Shown here piece after piece: positions 1 to 6,719 of a stretch of 13,452 nt of DNA. The position numbers were made by a program, and so were the translations under genes. This DNA comes from Candidatus Omnitrophota bacterium (GTDB lineage: Bacteria; Omnitrophota; Gorgyraeia; Duberdicusellales; 4484-171). The notes beneath the pieces are model-generated. The model ran no database searches. It saw only the letters and a list, made by a program, of their open reading frames with translations, and was not told the DNA's origin. How positions within the stretch are numbered: position 1 is the first letter of the stretch; each line of letters begins with the position of its first letter. The stretch spans positions 1 through 13,452 of the forward strand of contig JALOBR010000029.1 of assembly GCA_023228195.1 (NCBI GenBank), in the 5' to 3' direction.

Positions 1-558
1 CCGCAGAAAAAAACTTCCGGTTTTGCTATCGCAAGTTTAGTCTTGGGTTGTCTTTTTCTCATTCCTTTCCTCGGGCTTCTTTTTAGCTTGCTGGCTATCA
101 TTTTTGGCATTGTTGCGTTAGTTAAAATTTCAAATAACAAACAGGTTTGTAAAGGTACCGGCTTGGCTGTCAGCGGCCTTGTATTAGGGGTAATAGGTAT
201 AATCATAATTCCTATAATAGCAATGTTGGCAGCTATAGCGATACCTAATCTTTTGAGGGCGAGAGCCGTCGCTAATGAAGCGCAGGCACAAGCAACCATC
301 CGTACCATAGTTTCTGCAGCTACAAGCTATAATACGGAAAACGGCCGATATCCTCAAAAAGATTCCGACCTTGCTTACGCGAATCCGCCGTATTTAAGCC
401 AATCTTATGATAACAAGACGGTTAATGGATATACATATTCAGTAAAATTTGCCCCGAATAGTTATACTATAGTTGCTGCTCCTGAAAGTTGTTATGCTAC
501 CGGTACTAAGATTTTTACCATGAAAGACGGAGAGATTTCAGAAAATAAGTGTAAATAA
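1..558 (+). CDS. DUF4190 / type IV pilin-like hybrid membrane protein (5' partial)
   Basis: The reading frame is open from the first base, so the true start lies upstream; 185 residues are visible. Residues 5-40 (KTSGFAIASLVLG then a hydrophobic stretch) and 53-70 (GLAVSGLVLGVIG) are the paired hydrophobic segments of DUF4190. The second segment runs straight into MLAAIAIPNLLRARAVANEA (about 75-94), the signature of the N-terminal helix of type II secretion pseudopilins and type IV pilins. A pilin-like C-terminal part follows (SYNTENGRYP near 109-118), with two cysteines, C164 and C184, that could form a disulfide. The classical prepilin peptidase site (G before FTLIE) is absent, because DUF4190 replaces that part of the helix. 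It is therefore probably anchored in the inner membrane with a periplasmic pilin-like domain and not assembled as a normal pilin. That role is inferred. The stop at 556-558 is clear. Confidence 0.85.
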   Translation, partial: PQKKTSGFAIASLVLGCLFLIPFLGLLFSLLAIIFGIVALVKISNNKQVCKGTGLAVSGLVLGVIGIIIIPIIAMLAAIAIPNLLRARAVANEAQAQATIRTIVSAATSYNTENGRYPQKDSDLAYANPPYLSQSYDNKTVNGYTYSVKFAPNSYTIVAAPESCYATGTKIFTMKDGEISENKCK

Positions 559-648
559 TTTCTGCGGCATGGCGTTATTATAAAGTTTTGGTTTAAGGAG
601 TAGTTTTGTATTGTTAAAAAATTAATTACCAATAACAACGGAGGAAGC

Positions 649-1059
649 ATGAGAGAAAAATCTAAATATTTGGTAGCAATCATTCTTATGTCGTTCTCCA
701 TTGTGTTAGTTATTGCCAGCAATGAGGCTTTGTGCCGTTCAAATACTACAGAGGTAACCAGCTCGCCCAGGCTTTCTTACCCCATTGGCCCGGAAGCTAC
801 TATAACCGGTGATTATCTTGAGTTTAAATGGTGGCACGCAGGAATGGGGGTAAGGAGCTATGAATTTAGTTTATATAGAGGCGGCGGACCATCCGGAGAT
901 GTAATTGTCCAAAAAACTTTACCGTTTGACGCATCATCAATACAGGTAGAAGCAAAATTGCTTGAAGATAATCAGACTTATACCTGGACCTTGCGGCAAG
1001 TTTCAGACGATGGGCAAAAAAGCGACCAAAGCTTTAATACTTTTAAGGTAAACAAATAG
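649..1059 (+). CDS. Secreted protein with a predicted beta-sandwich (Fn3-like) domain
   Basis: This 136-residue protein starts at an ATG preceded by GGAGGA (640-645), which fixes the start. Residues 1-30 form a signal peptide: a basic MREKSK start, a hydrophobic core, and a likely cleavage near ALCRS. The mature part has the spacing of a fibronectin-III or Ig-like sandwich: a Pro/Gly-rich lead (YPIGPEATITGDYLEFKWW), a strand pattern SYEFSLYRG, then QTYTWTLRQVSDDG. In other exported proteins such folds mediate binding. No catalytic motif is visible and I do not recognise a named family. It sits between the pilin hybrid and a PepSY-like exported protein, so it may belong to a set of envelope proteins, although no operon link is shown. 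Confidence 0.75.
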   Translation: MREKSKYLVAIILMSFSIVLVIASNEALCRSNTTEVTSSPRLSYPIGPEATITGDYLEFKWWHAGMGVRSYEFSLYRGGGPSGDVIVQKTLPFDASSIQVEAKLLEDNQTYTWTLRQVSDDGQKSDQSFNTFKVNK

Positions 1060-1129
1060 TAATAGTTTAGCAAAAGAGTGGCCTTATCCTATTTTTTAAC
1101 CTAAAAGTGTAAATGCAGGAAAAAAACGG

Positions 1130-1135
1130 TATAAT
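1130..1135 (+). promoter_or_regulatory. Perfect -10 box (TATAAT) for the PepSY-like gene
   Basis: TATAAT at 1130-1135 matches the sigma-70 -10 consensus exactly. The -35 position, about 17 bases upstream (near 1107-1112, GTGTAA), is a poor match. Transcription would begin near 1141-1143, just before the perfect hairpin at 1146-1174. Confidence 0.45.
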
Positions 1136-1145
1136 TCTACTATAC

Positions 1146-1174
1146 AATTTTTCGTGCAGGGGGCACGAAAAATT
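1146..1174 (+). promoter_or_regulatory. Perfect 12-bp hairpin in the 5' leader
   Basis: AATTTTTCGTGC (1146-1157) and GCACGAAAAATT (1163-1174) are exact reverse complements separated by the five bases AGGGG. There is no downstream T-run, so it is not an intrinsic terminator. Given the -10 box at 1130-1135, the stem would form the very 5' end of the mRNA. Stems in that position are known to protect transcripts from decay, but it could also be a protein-binding operator. Confidence 0.6.
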
Positions 1175-1201
1175 ATAAGTTTCATTAAAAGGAGGGATGG
1201 G

Positions 1202-1570
1202 ATGTTACAAAAAGGTGTTTTGTTTTTATTGTTAACTGTGTTCGCGGCATCATTGGCGCCGGCTTTTGCAAAGGATTTAACCGAAACAGAAGTAATCGCA
1301 GTTGCTAAAGATGCTCTTACCGGAAAAGCCATTGCTTTCGAAGACGCGGTTGTGGTTTATGATAAGGATAATCAGAAATGGATTGGATGGGGAGAGGTTG
1401 TAGCAAAAACTCCTTCTGACCCGAATTACGGCAATCTTCCGCAGGGAGTTTTGAGCGGCAAAAAATATCATACGGTTTATTTTGATTTCGACGAAACCAA
1501 ACGTGATGATGTTTGGGTATTTGTGGATGCGGATACGGGCGATGTCCTTAGCGTTTACGAAGAGAAATAA
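1202..1570 (+). CDS. Secreted PepSY-like domain protein
   Basis: The start is taken at ATG 1202 because GGAGGG (1191-1196) sits the right distance upstream and because the protein then opens with a clean signal peptide. An upstream in-frame GTG at 1154 lies inside the leader hairpin and is unlikely. The product has 122 residues: a signal peptide 1-22 ending in APAFA, then a helix TETEVIAVAKDALTGKA, a strand VVVYDKDNQKWIGWGEV, and a final pair of strands DDVWVFVDADTGDVLSVYEE. This helix-plus-strands layout, ending in V(D)xxTGxVLS, resembles PepSY domains, which are small periplasmic or extracellular inhibitory or binding modules. Assignment is by pattern only. A strong stem-loop terminator follows at 1589-1625. 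Confidence 0.8.
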   Translation: MLQKGVLFLLLTVFAASLAPAFAKDLTETEVIAVAKDALTGKAIAFEDAVVVYDKDNQKWIGWGEVVAKTPSDPNYGNLPQGVLSGKKYHTVYFDFDETKRDDVWVFVDADTGDVLSVYEEK

Positions 1571-1588
1571 ATATTTTTAGTGTAACTA

Positions 1589-1625
1589 AACAAAAGCGCC
1601 TCTTAAACGGGGCGCTTTTGTTGTT
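1589..1625 (+). terminator. Intrinsic terminator after the PepSY-like gene
   Basis: AACAAAAGCGCC (1589-1600) is exactly complementary to GGCGCTTTTGTT (1611-1622), with a 10-base loop (1601-1610). The right arm is T-rich and runs into GTTT, as in intrinsic terminators. It starts 18 bases after the stop codon at 1570. Confidence 0.75.
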
Positions 1626-1662
1626 TACCCCGTTAGGGGCCGAAGTTCTCTAACGGGGTAAA
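1624..1662. repeat. Perfect 13-bp inverted repeat with CCCCGTTAG core
   Basis: TTTACCCCGTTAG (1624-1636) and CTAACGGGGTAAA (1650-1662) are exact reverse complements around a 13-base loop. It directly abuts the terminator stem. Its arms resemble the inverted repeat at 12492-12590 (TCTAACGGGGT here versus TCTAACGGGAT there), suggesting a dispersed repeat family. A separate small stem follows: GCCGC (1669-1673) with GCGGC (1680-1684). Confidence 0.7.
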
Positions 1663-1703
1663 CTGCCAGCCGCAGTAAAGCGGCGGGGGCGTCTTTTGTT
1701 TAT

Positions 1704-1729
1704 AATCCTTGAATACTTAAGGATTTTTG
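1704..1729 (+). terminator. Weak AT-rich terminator-like hairpin
   Basis: AATCCTT (1704-1710) pairs with AAGGATT (1719-1725) around an 8-base loop and runs into TTTTTG. The stem is short and AT-rich, so termination may be partial. It lies in the leader region of the 63-residue membrane protein at 1792. Confidence 0.35.
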
Positions 1730-1791
1730 CATAAAATGATTCAGAATAGTGTTTGAGGCGAAACATTAATGTTTTTAAAGAGGAGGCGTGG

Positions 1792-1983
1792 ATGAGAAAA
1801 GAAAAAGTGGAAATAGCTTCAACGATTTTGATGACAGTCGGGGTGTTGCTTTTGCTGGCTATGGCATTTGAACTTGTTCCCCAGTTTGAGCGATTGGCGG
1901 TTTTTGTTGCCGTTTCTTGTTTTGTGATTGCGGGCATGATACGCTCAATCAGCAAAATTAAAGAAAAATACGAAGAAAAGTAA
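1792..1983 (+). CDS. Small two-segment membrane protein
   Basis: The start is placed at ATG 1792 because GAGGAGG (1780-1786) lies just upstream. A longer in-frame version from TTG 1753 would read through this ribosome binding site. The 63-residue product begins MRKEKVEIAS, has two hydrophobic segments (about 8-24 and 31-49) joined by a short polar turn (ELVPQFER), and ends in the charged tail SKIKEKYEEK. It is probably a small inner-membrane protein of unknown function. I recognise no family. The gap to the next gene is only 19 bases, so the two may be cotranscribed. Confidence 0.65.
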   Translation: MRKEKVEIASTILMTVGVLLLLAMAFELVPQFERLAVFVAVSCFVIAGMIRSISKIKEKYEEK

Positions 1984-2002
1984 ATAAAGTTTATCGCCGC
2001 AC

Positions 2003-2998
2003 ATGAAAAAACTTAATACTTTACTGTTGGATAGGAAAAGCATTGCCGGCACTATCAGCATGGAAGAGGCTGTCTTGGCCGTTGAAGATGTCTTTAAACA
2101 GCAAGGCCTCGGTAAGACGCAAATGCCTCCAAAGATTTATTTGCATCTTGATAAATATACCGGAGATTTCCGCGCGATGCCGGCTTATGCGGAAAAATTA
2201 AACAAATGTGTTTTAAAGTGGGTTAATGTCCATCCGAACAATAGAAAGCTTGGGCTTCCCTCGGTTATGGCAGTAATTATTCTAAGCGATCCTAAAAATG
2301 GTTTTCCGCTTTGCATTATGGATGGAACTTTTGTGACTAATCTGCGTACAGGCGCCGCCGGCGCGGTCGCAGCAAAATATCTCGCGCGGAAAGATTCTAA
2401 AATTGTTGGCATGGTCGGTTGTGGGGAGCAGGCCAAAACACAAGTCTCAGGACTTTTTCTTAATTTTAATATTAAAGAAATAAAATTATGGAGCAAAGAT
2501 AATTCCTGCACCAGAAGTTTTATGGCCGGCATAATGGCAGGCAAAGAAAAAATAACTGTTTGTAAAAGTATCAAAGATTGCGTTAAGGAAAGCGATATAG
2601 TCGTAACTACTACGCCAAGCCGAAGGCCAATTGTGAAATATCGCTGGCTTAAGCGAGGTTGCCATATTAATGCGATAGGCGCGGATAGCAAGGGGAAAGA
2701 AGAGCTTGAGCCGTTAATTTTAAAGAAAGCAAAAGTTGTTGTGGATAGTTTCACGCAGGCATCTCATAGTGGAGAGATAAACGTGCCTTTTAGCAGTGGA
2801 TTAATTACAAGAAATGATGTTTGTGCCGAACTTGGCAGCATAATCTGTGGAAAGAAGAAAGGCAGAACCGGGGATAGCGAGATTACGGTTTTTGACTCAA
2901 CCGGCCTTGCTATCCAGGACCTTGCGGTTGCAAACCTAATTTATACTTTAGCTTTAGCGAAAAATATCGGTAAACACATTAATCTGCTTGGGTTATAA
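2003..2998 (+). CDS. Ornithine cyclodeaminase / alanine dehydrogenase family enzyme
   Basis: This 331-residue protein has the full length and motif order of the ornithine cyclodeaminase/mu-crystallin/archaeal-type alanine dehydrogenase family of cytosolic NAD(P)-dependent enzymes. Visible motifs are MPPKIYLHL (41-49), GDFRAMPAY (54-62, R57 likely binding carboxylate), the lysine in CVLKWVN (K72), LRTGAAG (114-120, R115), the Rossmann loop VGCGEQA (138-144), GADSKGKEEL (226-235, D228 at the position of the catalytic aspartate of ornithine cyclodeaminase) and FDSTGLAIQDLA (297-308). These fit either deamination and cyclisation of ornithine to proline or reductive amination of pyruvate or glyoxylate. 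The MPPK, KWVN and RTGAAG wording resembles the archaeal alanine dehydrogenase branch, so the ornithine label should not be taken as proven. No clear Shine-Dalgarno precedes the ATG. Confidence 0.92.
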   Translation: MKKLNTLLLDRKSIAGTISMEEAVLAVEDVFKQQGLGKTQMPPKIYLHLDKYTGDFRAMPAYAEKLNKCVLKWVNVHPNNRKLGLPSVMAVIILSDPKNGFPLCIMDGTFVTNLRTGAAGAVAAKYLARKDSKIVGMVGCGEQAKTQVSGLFLNFNIKEIKLWSKDNSCTRSFMAGIMAGKEKITVCKSIKDCVKESDIVVTTTPSRRPIVKYRWLKRGCHINAIGADSKGKEELEPLILKKAKVVVDSFTQASHSGEINVPFSSGLITRNDVCAELGSIICGKKKGRTGDSEITVFDSTGLAIQDLAVANLIYTLALAKNIGKHINLLGL

Positions 2999-3024
2999 CG
3001 CCGGTGATTTATTAGGAGGGAAAT

Positions 3025-3585
3025 ATGTTGGTTGCTGTTATTGTTTTTATCCTGCTGATAATTATAATTAGTTTTATCGTCAGATATAACCGGCTCATAA
3101 AGTATCGCTTCCTTGTTAAGGAAGCATGGAGCGGCATAGACGTGCAGCTTAAGCGAAGGCACAATTTAATACCGAATCTGGTTGAAACTGTTAAGGGTTA
3201 CGCGAAATATGAACAGGGTGTTTTTGAAAAAGTAACGGCGCTAAGGAATGAAATTTTAAATGTTAAGGACGCGCGTGGCGGTTTCGAGATTGAAAATGAT
3301 CTGTCAAAAGCCATAAAGAGTATCTTCGCGATTGCCGAAAATTATCCGGACCTTAAGGCCAACCAGAATTTTCTTAATCTCCAAAAAAATATATCCGACA
3401 TAGAAGATAATATCCAAATGGCGCGAAGGTATTATAATGGAACAGTGCGTGACTACAACGTCGGTATTCAATCTTTCCCAAATAACATAGTTGCAAACAG
3501 TTTTCATTTTGAACCGGCGGATTTTTTTGAAATAGAATATGCGACAGAGCGCCGTTCGCCGGATATAGAGCTCGGAGTTAAATAA
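3025..3585 (+). CDS. lemA: LemA family membrane protein
   Basis: This 186-residue protein matches LemA. It has one N-terminal transmembrane helix (3-19), then the family hallmark: YNRLIKYRFLVKEAWSGIDV, QLKRRHNLIPNLVETVKGYA (41-60) and YEQGVFEKVTALRN. A long helical bundle follows, with YPDLKANQNFLNLQ and IEDNIQMARRYYNGTVRDYN, ending at FEPADFFEIEYATE. LemA proteins place a short N-terminus outside and a helical bundle on the other side of the membrane; their biochemical role is not established. A strong AGGAGGG (3014-3020) fixes the ATG. The stop overlaps the next start by one base (TAATG), so translation with the DUF2207 gene is probably coupled, a pairing common for LemA. Confidence 0.95.
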   Translation: MLVAVIVFILLIIIISFIVRYNRLIKYRFLVKEAWSGIDVQLKRRHNLIPNLVETVKGYAKYEQGVFEKVTALRNEILNVKDARGGFEIENDLSKAIKSIFAIAENYPDLKANQNFLNLQKNISDIEDNIQMARRYYNGTVRDYNVGIQSFPNNIVANSFHFEPADFFEIEYATERRSPDIELGVK

Positions 3586-5525
3586 TGAAATTAAAGATTT
3601 TCCCGGTTTCTTTTCTGGTTTTAATTTGTTTTGCGGGAGGTTTGTGCCACGCGCAATCCAAAGAAGGCGAGCGTATCGTTTCTTTCGTGAGCGAGATAGC
3701 GGTTCATGACGATTCAACAATGACGGTAACTGAAAATATAGAAGTTATTTCTGAAGGCAATCAGATAAAGCGAGGCATATATCGCGATTTTCCCACAAAA
3801 TATCAGGATAAATACGGTCATAATTTTGTTGTTGATTTCAAAGTGCTCGAAGTTCAGCGTAATGGCGCGGGCGAAGATTACCATATCGATAATTTGAATA
3901 ACGGAAAAAGATTATACATAGGGAATAAAGCCAGATATCTTTCTCCCGGAAAGTATTTATATACTATTAGGTATAAAACAGACAGGCAGTTGGGTTTTTT
4001 TGATAAATTTGATGAGTTGTATTGGAACGTTACAGGAAACGGCTGGTCATTTCCTATTGATAACGTTGTAGCAACTGTTAGTTTGCCTCAGGATGCCGGA
4101 AGAAGAATTATTGAAAGCTCGGGTTATACCGGCCGGATGGGTTCAAAAGAGCGGGCAGTTTCTGTTTCGAAAGATAATTTAGGGAGAGTGATTTTTACTG
4201 CAACAAGGCCGTTTCTATCCGGCGAAGGCCTGACTATCGTAGTTGCCTGGCCGAAAGGTTACGTTAAAGAGCCTTCCTTTGAGGAGAGGGCGGGTTATGT
4301 TTTACGCGATAATTCAGGCGGCATTGCAGTGTTAATTAGCCTTTTAATTCTGGTAGGTTATTATTTGTTTGTTTGGGCGAGAGTCGGCAAAGACCCGGCT
4401 AAGGGCACAATTATACCTTTGTATGAGCCCCCTAAGGGATTTTCTGCCGCTGCGCTGCGGTGCATTATGAAAATGGATTGCGATAACAAAGCTTTTACCT
4501 CAGCTATTATTGAAATGGCGGTAAAGGGAGGTATTACTATAAGCGAAGAAGGCGGAAAATATACATTAGAAAGAACAGATACTGACGATAAGGTATTGTC
4601 TTCACAGGAGCTGTCGCTTTCGCGGATTCTTTTTTCTTCCGGGGGAAGCGTAGAATTAAAAAATACAAATCATACAATTGTAAAAAAAGCCATGAAGTAT
4701 CTTCAAGGCTCACTTTTAAAAAGTTATGAAGCGATTTATTTCCTTACAAATAAAAAATATTTCGTTATTGGAGCGTTATTATCGCTGATTCTTATGTTTA
4801 TGAGCGCGATTTTGCAGAACGTTCAGTCTAACCAGCCTGAAAAAATATTCATAATTTTGTTTATGTGCGTGTGGCTTTCCATATGGACTGTTGGTGTTAT
4901 AGCTTTATTATATTCGGTAATATCTGCCTGGCGTTCGATAATACAGGGTTTAGGAAAATTCGCTGAGGCTATATTTCTAACTCTTTTTAGCATCCCGTTT
5001 GTTGGCGGAGAAATCCTTGGGCTAGGCGTGCTTTTTTACGCAACTTCATTTTTTGTTTTTACGGCGATCTTGGCCACTATTTTTATCAATATATTATTTT
5101 ACCGCCTTTTACGGGCGCCTACCTTTCAGGGAAGAAAAATAATGGATAAAATTGAAGGATTTAAAATGTATCTTTCGGTCGCGGAGAAAAATCGTCTTAA
5201 TGTTTTAAATCCTCCGGAGGTAACTCCGCAAATTTTTGAAAAATATCTTCCATATGCATTAGCCTTGGATGTTGAGCAAGAGTGGGCGCAAAAATTTTCT
5301 AAAAGTTTAGCAAAAGCAGGTGAGCATGGGCAAAGCTATAATCCTTCATGGTACAGGGGGCCTGCCTGGAGCGGCTTATCTGCAGTAAGTTTTGCGGGAA
5401 GTTTGGGTTCCGGTTTTTCAAACGCTATTTCGTCATCGTCAACGCCCCCTGGTTCAAGCGGAGGTAGCGGAGGCGGCGGCTCAAGCGGCGGCGGTGGCGG
5501 CGGAGGTGGAGGCGGCGGATGGTAA
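3585..5525 (+). CDS. DUF2207 membrane protein with glycine-rich C-terminal tail
   Basis: This 646-residue protein begins with a signal peptide (1-23, cut near CHA/QS). Extracytoplasmic DUF2207 beta domains follow: IVSFVSEIAVHDDSTMTVTENIEV, IKRGIYRDFPTKY, YTIRYKTDRQLGFFDKFDELYWNVTGNGWSFPI. A transmembrane segment lies at about 247-265, then a cytoplasmic part (PLYEPPKGFSAAALRCIMK), then hydrophobic helices near 392-410, 420-445 and 463-505. The conserved block GFKMYLSVAEKNRL (525-538) with FEKYLPYALALDVEQEWAQKF (551-571) follows. The tail, from about residue 624, is almost only Gly and Ser and ends in Trp, which is typical of this family. Function is unknown. The coupled LemA gene upstream suggests a joint envelope complex. 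Confidence 0.93.
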   Translation: MKLKIFPVSFLVLICFAGGLCHAQSKEGERIVSFVSEIAVHDDSTMTVTENIEVISEGNQIKRGIYRDFPTKYQDKYGHNFVVDFKVLEVQRNGAGEDYHIDNLNNGKRLYIGNKARYLSPGKYLYTIRYKTDRQLGFFDKFDELYWNVTGNGWSFPIDNVVATVSLPQDAGRRIIESSGYTGRMGSKERAVSVSKDNLGRVIFTATRPFLSGEGLTIVVAWPKGYVKEPSFEERAGYVLRDNSGGIAVLISLLILVGYYLFVWARVGKDPAKGTIIPLYEPPKGFSAAALRCIMKMDCDNKAFTSAIIEMAVKGGITISEEGGKYTLERTDTDDKVLSSQELSLSRILFSSGGSVELKNTNHTIVKKAMKYLQGSLLKSYEAIYFLTNKKYFVIGALLSLILMFMSAILQNVQSNQPEKIFIILFMCVWLSIWTVGVIALLYSVISAWRSIIQGLGKFAEAIFLTLFSIPFVGGEILGLGVLFYATSFFVFTAILATIFINILFYRLLRAPTFQGRKIMDKIEGFKMYLSVAEKNRLNVLNPPEVTPQIFEKYLPYALALDVEQEWAQKFSKSLAKAGEHGQSYNPSWYRGPAWSGLSAVSFAGSLGSGFSNAISSSSTPPGSSGGSGGGGSSGGGGGGGGGGGW

Positions 5526-5543
5526 TTTAGTATTTAAGATGAT

Positions 5544-6152
5544 ATGAATACAACAATTCTTGATAAAAAATTCTTAGAGTGGACGAAAGATTTGGAGCCG
5601 GAAGAGGCAAGAATTTCTGTTTTTAACCACATCCGCGATACTCCTTATCTAATTGTGCCTGCGTTTCGCGACCCGGAAGTTGGAACGAGCGGTATATTGG
5701 AGTTAAACAAAGGCTCCTGTCAGCCAAAGCATTTTTTACTGGCAGCTTTTTTTGACAGGTTGAATATACCGGTTAAATATGTTTCTTACCCTTTTAAATG
5801 GCAAGATCAGCCATTGAAATTTCCTGATAACTTTAAAGAAGTTTTAAAGGGTTTACCGGTTTCTTATCATCTTTCCTGTAGGGCCTACATAGAATATAAA
5901 TGGGTTTTGTTAGATGCTACTTATGACCCGGCATTAAGGACTGCAGGTTTTCCGGTAAACGAAGAATGGAATGGTTTAGATGATACAAAAAACGCGGTTA
6001 TCCCGATTGAGGAAATTATTCATGAAAGTTTGAATGAGCGCGTAGCATATGAGCTTGCTCAAAAAAGCCGTTACAGTGAAAGCGAAAAATTACTTTCCGG
6101 AGAGTTTGTCGAAAAACTGAATTTGTGGCTTGAAAATATACGTAAAATTTAA
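5544..6152 (+). CDS. Transglutaminase-like cysteine protease-fold protein
   Basis: This 202-residue protein without a signal peptide carries a transglutaminase-like core. GSCQPKHFLLAAFFDRLNIP (57-76) supplies the catalytic cysteine C59. YHLSCRAYIEYKWVLLDATYD (108-128) supplies histidine H109 and aspartate D124 in the usual Cys-His-Asp order, with the W-x-x-x-DATYD ending of these enzymes. Members of this superfamily cleave or cross-link peptides; the substrate here is unknown. It begins 18 bases after the DUF2207 stop, so it may belong to the LemA-DUF2207 operon. Upstream there is no strong ribosome binding site, which fits reinitiation. The region after C59 has only about 50 residues before H109, so this is a compact member of the fold. 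Confidence 0.82.
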   Translation: MNTTILDKKFLEWTKDLEPEEARISVFNHIRDTPYLIVPAFRDPEVGTSGILELNKGSCQPKHFLLAAFFDRLNIPVKYVSYPFKWQDQPLKFPDNFKEVLKGLPVSYHLSCRAYIEYKWVLLDATYDPALRTAGFPVNEEWNGLDDTKNAVIPIEEIIHESLNERVAYELAQKSRYSESEKLLSGEFVEKLNLWLENIRKI

Positions 6153-6230
6153 TCCCTTTACCGGAATTCCCACTGACTACGTTCGTGTGTAGAATTCGGA
6201 GCGGGGCGTTGCCCAAGGAGGGGCTTTGGT
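6153..6230 (+). promoter_or_regulatory. Short leader with imperfect palindromes before the basic EF-like gene
   Basis: CCGGAATTC (6161-6169) and GAATTCGG (6192-6199) can pair with one bulged G. GGGC (6204-6207) can pair with GCCC (6211-6214), and GCCC can alternatively pair with GGGC at 6221-6224, next to the ribosome binding site AAGGAGGGG. There is no T-run, so it is not a good intrinsic terminator. A control role is speculative. Confidence 0.3.
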
Positions 6231-6719
6231 ATGGCAATATTTAGATTCTTTAACAGATTATTTAACCGGCACAAGAAGAAAAGAAATAAAAAAGCTTTTC
6301 ATAGGCCGGTCAGAAAAAAAACCAGAAAAAGTAAACCTAAAATAAAGCCGGTTAAGCGCACCAGAAAGAGAATTAAGAAGAAACCATTACGGAAATCCGG
6401 CAGAAAATTAAAAAAAACTAAACAGCTAAAAAAGAAGAGAACTTCCAAGCGGGTAAAAGCACGCGTAGCAGTAAAAGAAAAAGAGATAGGTAAAATTACC
6501 CATTATTTCGATAAAATTTCCGTAGGAATTATCAAGCTTAAGAGCCCTCTCGCTATAAGCGAGCATATACATATAAAAGGAAAGAGCACCGATTTTACGC
6601 AAGTTATAAGTTCCATGCAATATAACCACAAGGATATTACTCTTGCCGAAAGAGGCCTTGAGATAGGTATCAGGGTAACCAAGCCGGTGCATGAAAACGA
6701 TATCGTGAGCAAAGTATGA
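6231..6719 (+). CDS. Lys/Arg-rich protein with EF-Tu domain II-like barrel
   Basis: The 162-residue product has two distinct parts. Residues 13-80 are extremely basic (runs such as HKKKRNKK and KKKRTSKR) and probably disordered; this suggests binding to RNA, DNA or ribosomes. Residues 84-162 (EIGKITHYFDKISVGIIKL, SEHIHIKGKSTDFTQVISSM, ERGLEIGIRVTKPVHENDIV) match the small translation elongation factor-like family, a beta barrel like domain II of EF-Tu that usually stands alone at about 80 residues. There is no GTPase domain. AAGGAGGGG just upstream of the ATG gives a strong start. The stop overlaps the next start in ATGA. The joining of a basic tail to this barrel is unusual. A ribosome- or RNA-associated role is inferred. 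Confidence 0.8.
   Translation: MAIFRFFNRLFNRHKKKRNKKAFHRPVRKKTRKSKPKIKPVKRTRKRIKKKPLRKSGRKLKKTKQLKKKRTSKRVKARVAVKEKEIGKITHYFDKISVGIIKLKSPLAISEHIHIKGKSTDFTQVISSMQYNHKDITLAERGLEIGIRVTKPVHENDIVSKV

Noticed and set aside
2185..2754. Long open frame on the minus strand inside the cyclodeaminase-family gene
   Set aside because: It is fully antisense to a gene with strong family motifs, has no ribosome binding site and gives no recognisable protein.
5452..5522. GGC/GGT-rich tract as a tandem DNA repeat
   Set aside because: It encodes the Gly-rich, Trp-ending tail typical of DUF2207 proteins and is in frame, so it is a protein feature rather than a separate repeat element.
6264..6470. A-rich Lys/Arg stretch as a frameshifted or non-coding segment
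   Set aside because: A strong ribosome binding site lies in front of it and the frame continues without break into a recognisable C-terminal domain, so it is treated as coding.
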